A stretch of DNA of 64,000 bases from Sorex araneus (GCF_027595985.1 NC_073302.1:13396311-13460310), one strand, 5' to 3'. Counted from the stretch's first letter, positions 49,420 through 59,970 are shown. Numbers and translations: made by a program. Notes: generated from the sequence alone by a model not told the origin.

Positions 49420-49669
49420 AGCACTGTCGCACTCTCGTCCCGTTGTTCATCGATGTGCTTGAGCGGGCGTCAGTAACGTCTCCATTGTGAGACTTGTTGT
49501 TACTTTTTTTAGCATATCAAATACGCCACGGGTAGCTTGGCGTATTTAGCTCTGCCGTGTGGGCGGGATACTCTCGGTAGCTTGCCGGGCTCCCTGAGAG
49601 GGACAGAGGAATCAAACCCGGGTCGGCCACGTGCAAGGCAAACACCCTACCTGCTGTGCTGTTGCTCCA
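49420..49669 (-). mobile_element. Type B SINE, young, with templated rearrangement
   Basis: Antisense copy flanked by a perfect duplication AGGTTGTTGTA. Within it, AAATACGCCA (49519-49528) reappears inverted as TGGCGTATTT (49538-49547), replacing consensus sequence. Confidence 0.94.
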
Positions 49670-49964
49670 GGTTGTTGTAATAGTAAAAAAATCAATGTAA
49701 TTCATAGACTGCAACAGCTAAATCATGATTATCTCAATAGAAACAGAAAATGACACTGGGCCCAATCCGGTATTGTTTCACGATAGAGAAGATTATGATA
49801 ATGAAGTTCTCTACTATCAGTTTGTTCAGTCTGAGGTTCGGGACTGTCTGCATCTCTTTGTGGATGTCTCAGGGAGACTGGGGTCCCTTCCCATGATCAA
49901 TGGCTCAACTGTGTAGACCTTAACATTCACTTCTCAGGCCAGACCCTGTGGTGTTGTCCGGACC

Positions 49965-50060
49965 TGGTGGTGCTGTGGTCCTGTGGGCTAAACCCAGCAG
50001 TGCTCAAGGATCAGGGGGTGCTTCCTGCGTCTTCCACGTGCAAGGCATGCGCTCCAGCCC
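49965..50060 (-). mobile_element. Possible old type A SINE relic
   Basis: GGGCTAAACCCAGCAGTGCTC and CGTGCAAGGCATGCGCTCC, TCCAGCCCC are in loose antisense order. Confidence 0.4.
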
Positions 50061-50150
50061 CGTGAACCTCTCACTGGCCTGTCATCATCTCTTATCCCCA
50101 TTGCCATGCAAAGTTTCTGGTGCCAAAAAACAAAATAAACAAAAAAGTCC

Positions 50151-50180
50151 CAACAACAGCAACAACAACAACAACAAACA
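50151..50180 (+). repeat. (CAA)n microsatellite
   Basis: About ten CAA/ACA units with one CAG. Confidence 0.9.
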
Positions 50181-50270
50181 CCCCATAATGAATAAATCAG
50201 AAGTCTCAAAGCTCTGACTTTGGTAACTAGGATAAAGACATTAAGATACTTCTGTTCTTTATATGTTCTT

Positions 50271-50442
50271 TTTTTTGGGGGTGGAGGGTCACACCTGGCA
50301 ACGTAGAAGGGTTACTCCTGGCTCTGCACTCATGAATCACCCCTGGCAGTGCTCAGAGGACCATATGGGATGCTGGGAATTGAACCTGGGTCAGCCGCGT
50401 GCAAGGCAAACGCCCTACCTGCTGTACTATTGCTCCAGCCCC
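50271..50442 (-). mobile_element. Type A SINE, young
   Basis: Antisense copy with a perfect 14-bp duplication CTTTATATGTTCTT at 50257-50270 and 50443-50456. Confidence 0.96.
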
Positions 50443-50482
50443 CTTTATATGTTCTTATAAACGTAAAAATGCTGAAGTTCTT

Positions 50483-50655
50483 TTTTTTTTTGCTTTTTGG
50501 ATCACACCCAGCAATGCACAGGTGTTATCCCTGTCTTTGCACTCAGGAATCACTCCTGGCAGTGCTCAGGGGACCATATGGGATGCTGGGAATTGAACCT
50601 GGGTCGGCCACATGCAAGGCAAATGCCTTACCCGCTGTACAATCGCTCCAGCCCC
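50483..50655 (-). mobile_element. Type A SINE, young
   Basis: Antisense copy with a perfect 17-bp duplication AAAATGCTGAAGTTCTT at 50466-50482 and 50656-50672, only 40 bp from the preceding copy. Confidence 0.96.
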
Positions 50656-52099
50656 AAAATGCTGAAGTTCTTAAGCTTTAAATTAGTCCAAGTCTAATCC
50701 CTAGTCCAAGAGACTGTTATTTTGGGTAGCACCACTTCAAAGAAGGTGTGATCCAGAGAAAAAGAGCACAAAATCTCCTTTCGTGGAAGCATCTCTTCGG
50801 GAAGCTCATTCCTCCAGGGCACACGGCACTGACCCCGAGACCAGACCTCGCTTGTTCTCAGACACTGCGGCCGGCCGGCCGGTGCTGAGTGGGTAGAAGA
50901 GAATTGCTCTGCGAGACGGATGCTTTTGGTGACCTCCCTTTCTCACCTTTATTTTTAGTAGGTTGCAGAACCAACAGCCTATATCCTGCTTTTTAATTTC
51001 CCCAAACATTTTCTAAATGAGCCATTGTTATCTTTAATCACCATGGCTAGGAGATTATCTAGCTTACTCAAGGAAGCTATTTTTGCCATGAGATAAGATT
51101 CTTTTAGACAGGGATAAAGACATTAATGGTTGTCTATTAAGATTCTGTATTAGTTGAGATAATTTGGGGGTAATTAAGCAAATTGTATAGTCTCCAATGG
51201 ACCATTAATCCCCAAAGGGATGGTCTCAAATGGGGACTTTAAATTCCAGAGTAAGGATCCGAATTTGGCTATAGTTTGCATTTTGAATTTCCTTTGGTTA
51301 AGATGAAATACTAGATCTGTTGATAAGCATATGTCCTTGGTAAAAAAATTAGTTTCATATATAATCTGTACCTGGCCTTTCTGTATTAAAAGACAGATTG
51401 TTCAATGATTACATGAAGAGTTAAAGTGTCAGTTAAACAGATAACAGAGGAGGTGGGATGATATGAGAAAAACTGGACCAAAGGCGACATTAGCAACTGA
51501 GACTCAATTGAGCTGTGTGTTTCAGAAGTCAGTGACATGGATTACTTAGCTAATGCTGTCTCATTAAAGGATGCATCACCAGCAAATCTATCTGAGTTTA
51601 TAGACAATAGCTGCAACACGAAGAGCATAGGATTTGGAAGAGGACTGGCTGATGAAAATGCAGACTGTTGACACGGACTGTTGACAAGTTAGCAGGTGAC
51701 CCTGTTCTATACAAGGAACCATGATAATGACCTTTTAGGGTAGCATGAGGCTGAATAAACTCTTAACTGTGAAGCTACTCACACATACAACATCCACAGT
51801 GAGTGGGAACTTCCTCCTCTTTCCCTTTTATTTAGATCTTTCACAACAGGTTCACTGTCCAAATGCAAAGTTATTCTTTCTCATGTGCAGGGAGAACTAG
51901 ATCACGTACCAGGTGACCAGTTGTCTGAGTAGGAAGCCAAATCACAGCACAGTTTCGGGGTAAGGCCATTCTCAGTTTGGGGCTGAGTTATTTGTAATGG
52001 AGTGAGATATTCTCTCACCAGCAATCACACACTTGCATGATGCTCTGTAGGATTACAAAGGGCAGTGCCACTGGGCTCGCATTCTGCGTGTGTACCCGT

Positions 52100-52172
52100 G
52101 CTGGGGGGGTCAACCTCTCGGCCTCACGTCTGCAAAGCAGGTGCTCTATTATTGAGCCATCCCGGGCCCTTT
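52100..52172 (-). mobile_element. tRNA-Ala-like SINE
   Basis: On the minus strand: GGGCCCGGGATGGCTCAATA, ATAGAGCACCTGCTTTGCAG, ACGTGAGGCCGAG. Confidence 0.5.
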
Positions 52173-52251
52173 TCAAGCCAAGTTCAAACATTTTTGTTTT
52201 TATTATAATCTAGGGAACATGTTGGCAGTGGTATTCATATGACATTTCTGA

Positions 52252-52428
52252 TTTTTTTTTTTTTGCTTTTTTGGGTCATACGTGGTGATGCACAGGGGTT
52301 ACTCCTGGCTCTGCACTCAGGAATTACTCCTGGCGGTGCTCAAGGGACCACATGGGATGCTGGGAATCAAACCAGGGTTGGCCTCATGCAAGGAAAACGC
52401 CCTACCCCTGTGCTATCGCTCCAGCCCC
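52252..52428 (-). mobile_element. Type A SINE
   Basis: Antisense copy (TTTTTTGGGTCATACGTGG ... TGTGCTATCGCTCCAGCCCC). Confidence 0.92.
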
Positions 52429-52733
52429 GAGAACACTTTATTTTATGGAAGGAGGACCACCAGTATCCACAGAACCTTCTCCCTCTAAAGGATAGCCTTA
52501 AGGTCAAAAGCCTTGGACTCTGACAGGCCACTGGGCAAAGGTATAGCTTCTTGCTTCTGCTTCCCGTGTGAAGCACTCCAAATAAGTAACATCATTTTCT
52601 AACTTACTTGAAGGAACTCTTTCAGGGGACTCTGTGCAGTCTAGAATGCTTTTTCTTCTTTACCAAATCCCCAAATTCCCCAACCCATGATGGCAACCTA
52701 TGATAATCATGCACCTCAAGATCAGAAATGGTC

Positions 52734-52886
52734 GGGCTGGAGCGATAGCACAGAGGGTAGGGCATTTGCCTTGCACACGGCCGATCCGGGTTTGATTCCC
52801 AGCATCCCATATGGTCCCCCGAGTACCGCCGGGAGTAATTCATGAGTGCATGAGCCAGGAGTAACCCTTGTGCAACACCGGGTGTA
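52734..52886 (+). mobile_element. Type A SINE
   Basis: Sense copy (CGGGCTGGAGCGATAGCACA ... CAACACCGGGTGTAATT). A TA microsatellite replaces the A tail. Confidence 0.92.
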
Positions 52887-52948
52887 ATTATATATATATA
52901 TGTATATATATGTGCATATGTGTATATATATATATTTGTATATATATG
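52887..52948 (+). repeat. (TA)n-rich microsatellite at a SINE tail
   Basis: TA units with TGTA, TGTGCA and TTTG interruptions. Confidence 0.93.
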
Positions 52949-53030
52949 ATCAAGTGTTCTCTCCATAAAAAAATTCACCTCAGGAAAAACTCACTCCAAC
53001 TGCCGTCAAGTCTTTTTATGCTCCCTTTAT

Positions 53031-53221
53031 TTTTTATTTTTTTACTTTTTTATTTTTGCTTTTTGGGTCACACCTGGCTCTGCACAGGGGTTACTCCTGG
53101 CTCTGCGCTCAGGAATTATCCCTGGCGGTGCTCAGGGGACCATATGGGATGCTGGGAATCAAACCCAGGTCGGCCGTGTGCAAGGCAAACGCACTACCCA
53201 CTGTGCTATCGCTCCAGCCCC
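53031..53221 (-). mobile_element. Type A SINE, young
   Basis: Antisense copy flanked by TTTATGCTCCCTTTA (53015-53029 and 53222-53236). Confidence 0.95.
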
Positions 53222-53504
53222 TTTATGCTCCCTTTAATCTGCAGCATGTCCAGACAATTGATTGATTTGATTATCCTTCTTTGCCGACAGCTATGCCTAT
53301 TTTACATATTCAAATGTGCACCTGGGAAAGGTTCTGGGGAATACGACTTGTCACGTTAGGGCTGTATTCTCTGGAGCTGCATGTGGGGATCTGGCCTTGG
53401 TACTGAGGAGGGTGAGGACAGGCAAGGTGGTGCTCCGTCACGTATCCTTGCTCGACATTTCTGTAAATTTCAACAAGCCCACCAGTGCTAATTCTCTGAT
53501 TCAG

Positions 53505-53640
53505 AAGACTGAAGTCCTCTGTCACTATCTTGCTATGTGACTTTGGAAAAAAAATACTTCATGTCTCTAAAGCCATCATTTCTTCATTTTGAAAAGGATA
53601 AGAAAGTCATCTCTGCACTGTGAGTGAGTTTTCAGGATGA
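53505..53640 (+). mobile_element. MIR fossil
   Basis: TGCTATGTGACTTTGGAAAA and CATCATTTCTTCATTTTGAA are the sense MIR core. Confidence 0.5.
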
Positions 53641-53819
53641 GCATCATGACCTGGACTTTCAGAAACTACTGCATCAAACAGTGACTTGATTTTGTTTCTG
53701 TAGGTCTTTAAAAAAGTGAAGCGTTAGTGTCCATAAGGCACATTCAGGCTTCTTGCCTGCTTTTGCAGGGTGTGGATATAATTTGTAAAAGGTCTTTTCT
53801 CCACCCCTCAATCCCTATA

Positions 53820-54041
53820 TCACTGTAGCACTGTCATCCCGTTGCTCATCAATTTGCTCGAGCAGGCACCAGTAATGCCTCCATTGTGAGACTTGTTTCT
53901 GTTTTTGGCATATCAAATACACCACAGGTAGCTTGCCTCTCGGTAGCTGGCCGGGCTCTCTGAGAGGGGTAGAGGAATCGAACCCAGGGGTTGCCTGCAT
54001 TCAAGGCAAACACCCTACTAGCTGTGCTATCATTCCAGCCC
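53820..54041 (-). mobile_element. Type B SINE with 25-bp internal deletion
   Basis: Antisense copy (CACTGTAGCACTGTCATCCC ... CTATCATTCCAGCCC). GGTAGCTTGCC runs straight into TCTCGGTAGC, removing the segment between the two internal repeats. Confidence 0.9.
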
Positions 54042-54289
54042 GAAGATTTAATCTCTTCTCTTTGTGCCCCTATAATATTAAGTAATTTTATTTCCTTTTC
54101 TTCCTCTTTAATTTGGTGCTCAGAGGATGTGTGGTATTAAGGATCAAACCCAGACCATCCCCGTGCAAGCCATGTGTTCTAGCTCTTTGAAACGTCTCCC
54201 AACCCTAATTTTCCTTATACCATCAAGTATGTAAGGTATTTTACTCTGATTTTATATGTACTTAAATGTATTTAAAAGTATGTACTTTT

Positions 54290-54465
54290 GGGGGCCTGAG
54301 CGATAGCACAGCGGGTAGGGCGTTTGCCTTGCACGCGGCCGACCCGGGTTCGATCCCCAGCATCCCATATGGACCCCCAAGCACCGCCAGGAGTAATTCC
54401 TGAGTGCAAAGCCAGGAGTAACCCCTGAGCATCGCTGAGTGTGACCCAAAAAGAAAAAAAATAAA
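54290..54465 (+). mobile_element. Type A SINE, young
   Basis: Sense copy, near consensus, with a perfect 17-bp duplication TAAAAGTATGTACTTTT at 54273-54289 and 54466-54482. Confidence 0.96.
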
Positions 54466-54742
54466 TAAAAGTATGTACTTTTAAATCAGCTCATTGAAGT
54501 CTGGGATACTAGTCATTCTGTGATAGCCATGATGATTTGGTGAATCAGAGTACACATATTCGCATATAAATTTTGATAAATATTCTTATATATGACCCAT
54601 GATGAGTCTTAGAAAAGGAAAACCAGTAATTTTACCATGAGCCAGACCAATAGCTAACCTTAGCCACGAGGGCAGAATTCACATTATTAGTTGAAGACAG
54701 ACAGTGCTAGCACAGGTACAACATCACCTTTTGGGGATTCTT

Positions 54743-54920
54743 TTTTTTTTTTTTTTTGCTTTTTGGGTCACACCTGGCGATGTACAGGGGTTACTCCTGG
54801 CTCTGCACTCAGGAATCACTCCTGGCGGTGCTCAGGGGACCACATGGGATGCTGGGAATCGAACCCGGGTCGGCCGCATGCAAGGCAAACGCCCTACCCG
54901 CTGTGCTATTGCTCCAGCCC
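54743..54920 (-). mobile_element. Type A SINE, young
   Basis: Antisense near-consensus copy with a perfect 16-bp duplication CCTTTTGGGGATTCTT at 54727-54742 and 54921-54936. Confidence 0.96.
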
Positions 54921-55692
54921 CCTTTTGGGGATTCTTGCCAAATAGAGAAAGCCTCAGTTTAACCAGGGGAGAAGCATTGCATGGACCCAAGGCAAAGGAC
55001 AATATCTGTCAGGGGCTTTTTGGGAATGTCGATGCCCTGAAAGACAAAGATAGAGAACTCATCACAGAATGGAGGAAAGGGATGTTGTGATTAAATGCAA
55101 CGCAGAATCCAAGATTAGCCTCTGGGCCAGAAAAAGGGCGGTAATGTTCTCCACTACCACCTACTCCTGATTGCATTTAAAAGAGGTCTCTTGTAAATAA
55201 CATTATGTCAATGTTATGTCATATTTTTTGACAAATGTGCATTTATGTAAAATGTTAATGTTTCAGGAAGCTGAGTGAAGGAGACACAGGGAATTCTTTG
55301 ACTTTTTATTTTGCAACTTTTTAAAAGTCTGAAATCATTTCGAATTGAGAAGTGAGAATAGGAAGATGGAAAGAAAGATAGCATAGGAGGAACAACGGTA
55401 CTTAGCCGACCTTGTCCCTTCTCCGGATCTTAGTTTTCTCATCTCTAGAGCAGGCTAGAAAGTCAAAGTCATCTGCATAAAATGAAGTAAATCTAAGTAG
55501 CAGTGCATGGGCTGATCCTGTAAACATTCTGGCTAAAAATTTCAGGAGGTTTCTAATGAAAAACATCTGGCTGAACGCTACTTCCTCCCAGTCATTTGAC
55601 ATGACCTTGCCCAAGGAAATAATAATGCCAGCTTTGTGGTGGGGTCTCTGTTGTCAAGGAGATGGCGCCAGCTAGGCCAAACAGCTGGTGGT

Positions 55693-55704
55693 GGTGACGT
55701 CACC
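55693..55704. promoter_or_regulatory. CRE-like palindrome
   Basis: GGTGACGTCACC is a 12-bp perfect palindrome containing the full CREB/ATF site TGACGTCA. An E-box CAGCTG lies 10 bp upstream. It sits about 2.1-2.3 kb before the CDK5RAP2 CpG island, in otherwise repeat-free DNA (54940-56190). Confidence 0.4.
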
Positions 55705-56189
55705 TCCAGGGTTGGCAAAAAGAAAGGCCAAAGTGAGACAGAGATGGGGCAAAGGCCCTGGTCCCTGACTATGAAAACAGGAAAATGAACTTCCCCAAGG
55801 AGCATGTCCTTTGTACAACTGAATATATTTACAGTTTCCAGGGTAACTAAAAGTTTAGCACATAATCAAGAGGCATGATCCTTGGAGCCGGACAGGGCAA
55901 TGGATTCATCCTAAGTTAAGAGCACTCTTCCAAAGCAATTCTTGGTAGTTTCCGAAGGATCTCATTAGATACTGCAGCTTTTTGAGTTTGGCGTTGCCTG
56001 TCACATCTTACGCTTGGGAAAACCAAGGAGGTGGGGAGCAGGGGGCAGGGGTGGGGGTGGAAAGGGGAAGGAATCCTGATGCTGGGGTGATTTGGAGAAC
56101 TTTCAAGAGACACGACCCAGGGGTCAGAATTGCAGCCCTACAACCATAACGGCTACAGTAAGATTCACTTCACTGCCACCTTCAACAAT

Positions 56190-56368
56190 TGCCTGCCCAG
56201 ATAGAGGGGTTAAGACGCTTGCCTTACAAGTAGAACCACTCAGTTCAATCCCTGGCACTACACATGGTCCCCAAGCACCACCAGAGGGCACCTGAAGCAC
56301 ACAGGGCCAGGAGTAGCCCCCAGCAGCCAGGACTGAGTTCCACACCTGGTGTGCTGTGCCCCCAAAAC
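56190..56368 (+). mobile_element. Type A SINE, diverged
   Basis: GACGCTTGCCTTACAAGTAG, CAGTTCAATCCCTGGCACTA and TGGTCCCCAAGCACCACC in order. Confidence 0.65.
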
Positions 56369-56469
56369 AAACTCTCAAGAGTAGAGCCTGGTGAACACGT
56401 ACTGAAACACAGTTGTTGGCAGGAAGGTCTCGCCTTTAAATCCTAAATCCTATGAAAGAAAACGAACAA

Positions 56470-56600
56470 GGAAGACAGGCTGCCAGAGAGGGCTTTGGAG
56501 TTGGGAGGCACCTGTGGCTCCAACCCCAGCACTGCCACTTCCGGGCAGGGAGACCTGGAGTAAGTCATTTGACCTCTTCTCATCTGTAAGTAAACCTGGG
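56470..56600 (+). mobile_element. MIR fossil
   Basis: CCCAGCACTGCCACTTCC, GGAGTAAGTCATTTGACCTC and CTCATCTGTAAGTAAA are sense MIR. Confidence 0.55.
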
Positions 56601-56661
56601 GGAAGAGGATTATCCACTCTGGAGGGGGCGGGGAGGGCTACTCTCAAGGTGAAATGAGGGG

Positions 56662-56842
56662 TGGGCCAGAGCCATAGCACAGCGGGTAGGGAGTTTGCCT
56701 TGCACGTGACCGACCCGGGTTCAATCTCCCGCATCCCATATGGTCCCCCATGTACCGCCAGGAGTAATTCCTGAGTACAGAGCCAGGAGCAACCCCTGAG
56801 CTTCAATAAGTGTGACCCAAAAAGAAAAAAAGAAAAAAATAA
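56662..56842 (+). mobile_element. Type A SINE, young
   Basis: Sense copy (GTGGGCCAGAGCCATAGCAC ... GTGTGACCCAAAAAGAAA) flanked by GAAATGAGGGG. Confidence 0.93.
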
Positions 56843-57316
56843 GAAATGAGGGGGTGCATGCCACGTTTCTGGCACATGTGACACACCTGAGAGATGCTTT
56901 CAAGGCGTTAGTCTCCAGGCCTGAGATTGCCTAAAGGGATGGGGCGCATGAAGGGCACGAGTGAGACTGAGCTCCCTCCCCAGCCCTGAGCCCCTCCCCC
57001 ACCGCTGGGTGTGACCCCGGTAGTTGGAGCAGCACCGCATCAGTGAGCCTGATCTGGGCAACTTGTGTGGTGTGTCTGCTGATCACAGGGTGTCCCTCGG
57101 GGGTCACTCAATACTTGCCCCATATAGGTGAGTTGAGCTGCATGACATTAAGTGCACCAGTTCTGCAGTTAGCGTTTTCTCTTTCCCTCTCTCCCACTCT
57201 CTCGGGGGAGGGGTGCTGGGGATGTAACCTGGGGCCCGGCACCTCTCCCAGAGAACTTTTCCTAAGAGGCTGTGCTTGCCCATGATCCGAGCATACAGCC
57301 AAGGCGCAACACTTTT

Positions 57317-57488
57317 ATTTATATATTTTTTGTTTTTATTTTTTTTATTTTTTGGGTCACACTTGGCGATGCTCAGGGTTCACTCCTGGGGGGTGCTCGT
57401 GGTGGAGGCGGGGAACCACATGGGGTGCCGGGTTCAAACCCAGGGCGGCTCCATGCAAGCCTTATCCGCTGTTCTATCGGTCCGGCCA
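57317..57488 (-). mobile_element. Type A SINE just upstream of the CpG island
   Basis: Antisense copy flanked by AAGGCGCAACACTTTT (57301) and AAGGCGCAAACCTTTT (57491). The body is slightly rearranged (GGGGGGTGCTCGTGG). Confidence 0.88.
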
Positions 57489-57621
57489 CGAAGGCGCAAA
57501 CCTTTTAGATAACTAAGGTGCGAGGTCACTGTTTTCGAGAAGTCGGGTGTGCTCCCCTAAGGATTAATGAATCACTGGATTCCTTAAATCCCGCTTAAAT
57601 TAACGGACCCAGACCAGCCCT

Positions 57622-57875
57622 CGCCCTTAACAAACATGGCGCTTGTCCCGGCCTCCGCCCGTGTGCCCTTAGAAAAGATGGCGCCTGGCCGGCCTCACAG
57701 GGGCGCTCTCTCCTTAGTCCCGCCCGCCCCCAGCGCTAGGCCTTGCCCTTCCTAAAGATGGCGGCCGCCCGCGCGCCCTTGCCCGGCCGCCGCGCCGGGC
57801 TGCTCGGCTTCAGCGCGCGCGCCTCGGCGACCCCGCCCCGTTTCCGTAGGAAGAAGCACCGGGAAAGATGGCGCC
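57622..57875 (+). promoter_or_regulatory. CDK5RAP2: Array of four YY1-type motifs, three in related units
   Basis: ATGGCG cores lie at 57636, 57678, 57758 and 57868. The first three are each preceded by GCCCTT and an A-rich trimer, giving GCCCTT-N(3-5)-AA-ATGGCG units spaced 42 and 80 bp apart. The pattern suggests tandem duplication of a promoter element. Confidence 0.6.
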
Positions 57876-58019
57876 GGCTGCGGTTTGAATTCCAGCGGCG
57901 CCGCCGGAGCCCGGACGAGACCTGGGCTGGAGGGGGCGGGACTGGGGATCGGCGCCGGCCGCCACGGCCGCGGCCCCCCGGCGCCCGGGACCACCGCGCC
58001 GCCGCCGGCCGGGCCTTCC

Positions 58020-58075
58020 ATGGCCTCGGGCTCGGACGAAGACGCCGGTCTCCCCGCGACGCGCCGCGGCTGCAG
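58020..58075 (+). CDS. CDK5RAP2: CDK5RAP2 exon 1 coding part (proposed)
   Basis: The 18 codons read MASGSDEDAGLPATRRGC followed by AG and a strong donor (CAG|GTGGGG). The start ATG sits in a good context (CCATGG). The peptide aligns with the N-terminus of mouse CDK5RAP2 as I remember it: the SG..EED..LPGT..GCS pattern is retained, and the AG left over would begin the expected Ser codon after GC. CDK5RAP2 is a large coiled-coil centrosomal protein that recruits gamma-tubulin complexes. Gene order supports the call, since human CDK5RAP2 lies directly downstream of MEGF9 on the same strand. A longer open frame through the island (57743-58246) is in another frame and runs past the donor; it is taken as a GC-rich artefact. 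No exon 2 is recognisable within the window. Confidence 0.68.
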
Positions 58076-58255
58076 GTGGGGCCCGCGGGGTCGCCGGCCG
58101 GGAGCGCGGGGCTCTGCGGGGGGTGCTTCGGGGCGGCCCTGGAGGGGGTGTCAGGGGCCCACCTGCTGGCACTGACCTGGGGCCACCGCCCCCACCTGTG
58201 CCACACCCGCCCCCGGTACTCCGGGACATGCTTTAAAGAGGGATGAGGGACAGGT

Positions 58256-58503
58256 CTATATATGTATGTGTATGCATACATGGACATGTGTACATATGTA
58301 TGTGCACGTATACATGGGGATATACGTATATATGTGCATATACATGCATGTATATATATGTATGTATATGTGTTTGTGTATATGCACATATGTATATAAG
58401 TATATATGGGTATGTATGTATATATGCATGTATGTATATGTATGTATATATGCATGCATGCATGTATATGTATGTATAAATACATACACACATATGTATA
58501 TTT
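58256..58503 (+). repeat. TATG/TACA compound microsatellite
   Basis: About 250 bp of alternating TATG, TATA, TGCA and CATA units directly downstream of the CpG island. Long open frames on both strands (Tyr/His/Met/Cys-rich) are artefacts. Confidence 0.95.
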
Positions 58504-59601
58504 TTCTTTCAGAAAAGAGCGGCCAAAGGGCACCTCTCCAGTTGTGCCATGAATGGGGCTAGTGAGAGGCAGGGCCTTTGAGGGCCCCGCCAGGGCCCTT
58601 CTGGTTCTGGGGTTTGCTTTCATTATGGGGTGGTTAGTTGGCCCCTGCCGGACTTCTCTCTATGTGTGGGGTGGCGCGCTGGCCCCTGGACTCAGGGCCG
58701 CAGTGCAGGGGCTAGGCACCTTGGCTGGAGGTGAACGGGAGGGGGTTCAGATCTGGCCCGTTGACAGGCTTGGTGAGTTTGGGTAAATGGCTTAGCCCGC
58801 TTTCCCGTTAGTAATGGGGAAAGTGGTGGTAATCCGGGTCCCCCCTCCCTCCCGGATCAAACAGAGTTGGGGTGCGGAGTGAAAGCGAACTTTCCTCCCC
58901 AGGAATTTGTGTGGCAGGTGCAGTGCTGGGACGTGATCAGTGCTTAGAAAAATGATGGTTTCGGCAGCCATCATTGTCCCCCCTATTCTGAGCATCTTGA
59001 GTCACACAGGTGGGGAACAGTTGGGGGAATACGTGGCCTCCTGTCCAGTCAGTCCGCAATGCCAGTCGGACCAGGATTCTCTGTGGCAGGAAGGTGGGCA
59101 GAGCCCTGAGCCCTGGAGCAGGGGCCTGTAGTTAGCCCCAGGCTCTTGGCTGGGTGGGTGGGTGGGCACGGAGAAGAGCCCTGAGAGGCTCCGAGTCCAG
59201 TTCTGCTGGGGTCAGCTGCATCTCAGTTAGACGATCCTAACGGGAAGGGTGACCACGTTATTTATTGTGCAGATTGGGGGTACTTGAAAGAGTGAAATGG
59301 ACGCAATCTTAATGCTTGGAGACAGGCATCAGTGGGTCTTCTCTTAGATGTGGACAAACGGTCACTCTGCCTGTCGGTAACCCGCGTCAGACACGGAGTC
59401 CTGCTTCTGGAGTGTGTGTCTACGTGGGTCCTTCTGCTTCACTTCCCCACCACTGCCGCAGTAGGTTGGGGTGTGACCTCTCCCTTGCATTGGCCTGGTT
59501 TCGGTCACGCATCTAAAAGTCCTTTATTAAAGCTTGAAAGCCTTTTTTTTCCAAACGTGAATCTGATCTTCCCAGTGTGCTGCTGTCTACCTATGACACT
59601 T

Positions 59602-59773
59602 CTTTGTTTTTGGTTTTGGGGTCACAGCTGGATGTGCTCAGGGCTTACTCCTGGCTTGCCCTTCAGGATCACTCCTGGCGGGCTCAGGGAACCATTTGGG
59701 GTGCTGAGGATTGAACTGGGTCAGCCGCAGGCAAGGCAAGTGCCGCTGCCCGTGGTGCTATTGCTCAGGCCCC
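59602..59773 (-). mobile_element. Type A SINE
   Basis: Antisense copy (TTTTGGGGTCACAGCTGGAT ... CTATTGCTCAGGCCCC) flanked by ACCTATGACACTTCT / ACCTCTGACGCTTCT. Confidence 0.85.
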
Positions 59774-59849
59774 ACCTCTGACGCTTCTCATAGCATCATT
59801 CTCTCTCGAACAAGTTTCCTTATCTCGGTGCTGCACCTGTCCTTTGAGA

Positions 59850-59970
59850 TCCAAGTCAAGGTTAGTTTCAGTCCCATTTCTGCCATTTAATCAGTCTTTC
59901 ACCTTGGCCAAGGAACTTCTTCTTTGTGGTCCTTAGTTTTCCATCATTTGTAAAATGGGAAGCGTGAAGG
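59850..59970 (+). mobile_element. MIR fossil
   Basis: CACCTTGGCCAAGGAACTTC and CATCATTTGTAAAATGGGAA are the sense MIR core. Confidence 0.5.

Larger units (their letters stand above)
45916..57590. other. MEGF9-CDK5RAP2 intergenic region
   Basis: No protein-coding exon was recognised. The region is dominated by young type A and type B SINEs, many with intact target-site duplications. The stretches 45920-46985, 47410-47840, 50690-52095, 52440-52730, 54940-56190 and 56850-57310 lack recognised features, apart from a CRE-like palindrome at 55693. Confidence 0.7.
57590..58240 (+). promoter_or_regulatory. CDK5RAP2: CpG-island promoter, proposed for CDK5RAP2
   Basis: GC and CpG content rise abruptly here relative to the AT-rich surroundings and fall off just before a TATG microsatellite. 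There is no TATA box. Four copies of the YY1-type core ATGGCG (57636, 57678, 57758, 57868) lie in the same orientation as the gene. YY1 motifs in this orientation commonly sit at or just after transcription starts of housekeeping genes. GC boxes (GGGGCGGG) are present at about 57930. The start site is probably between about 57700 and 57880, but cannot be fixed from sequence. Confidence 0.75.

Noticed and set aside
54290..54362. Apparent tRNA gene (good A and B boxes)
   Set aside because: It is the SINE head, repeated dozens of times with the same non-tRNA body and flanked by target-site duplications; no cloverleaf or anticodon arm is convincing.
57743..58246. 167-codon open frame through the CpG island
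   Set aside because: GC-rich DNA has few stops; the frame differs from the CDK5RAP2 start, runs through a strong donor and matches no family I know.
57736..58623. 295-codon minus-strand frame
   Set aside because: It joins the CpG island to a TATG microsatellite; composition is Arg/Pro-rich and then Tyr/His-rich, both low-complexity artefacts.
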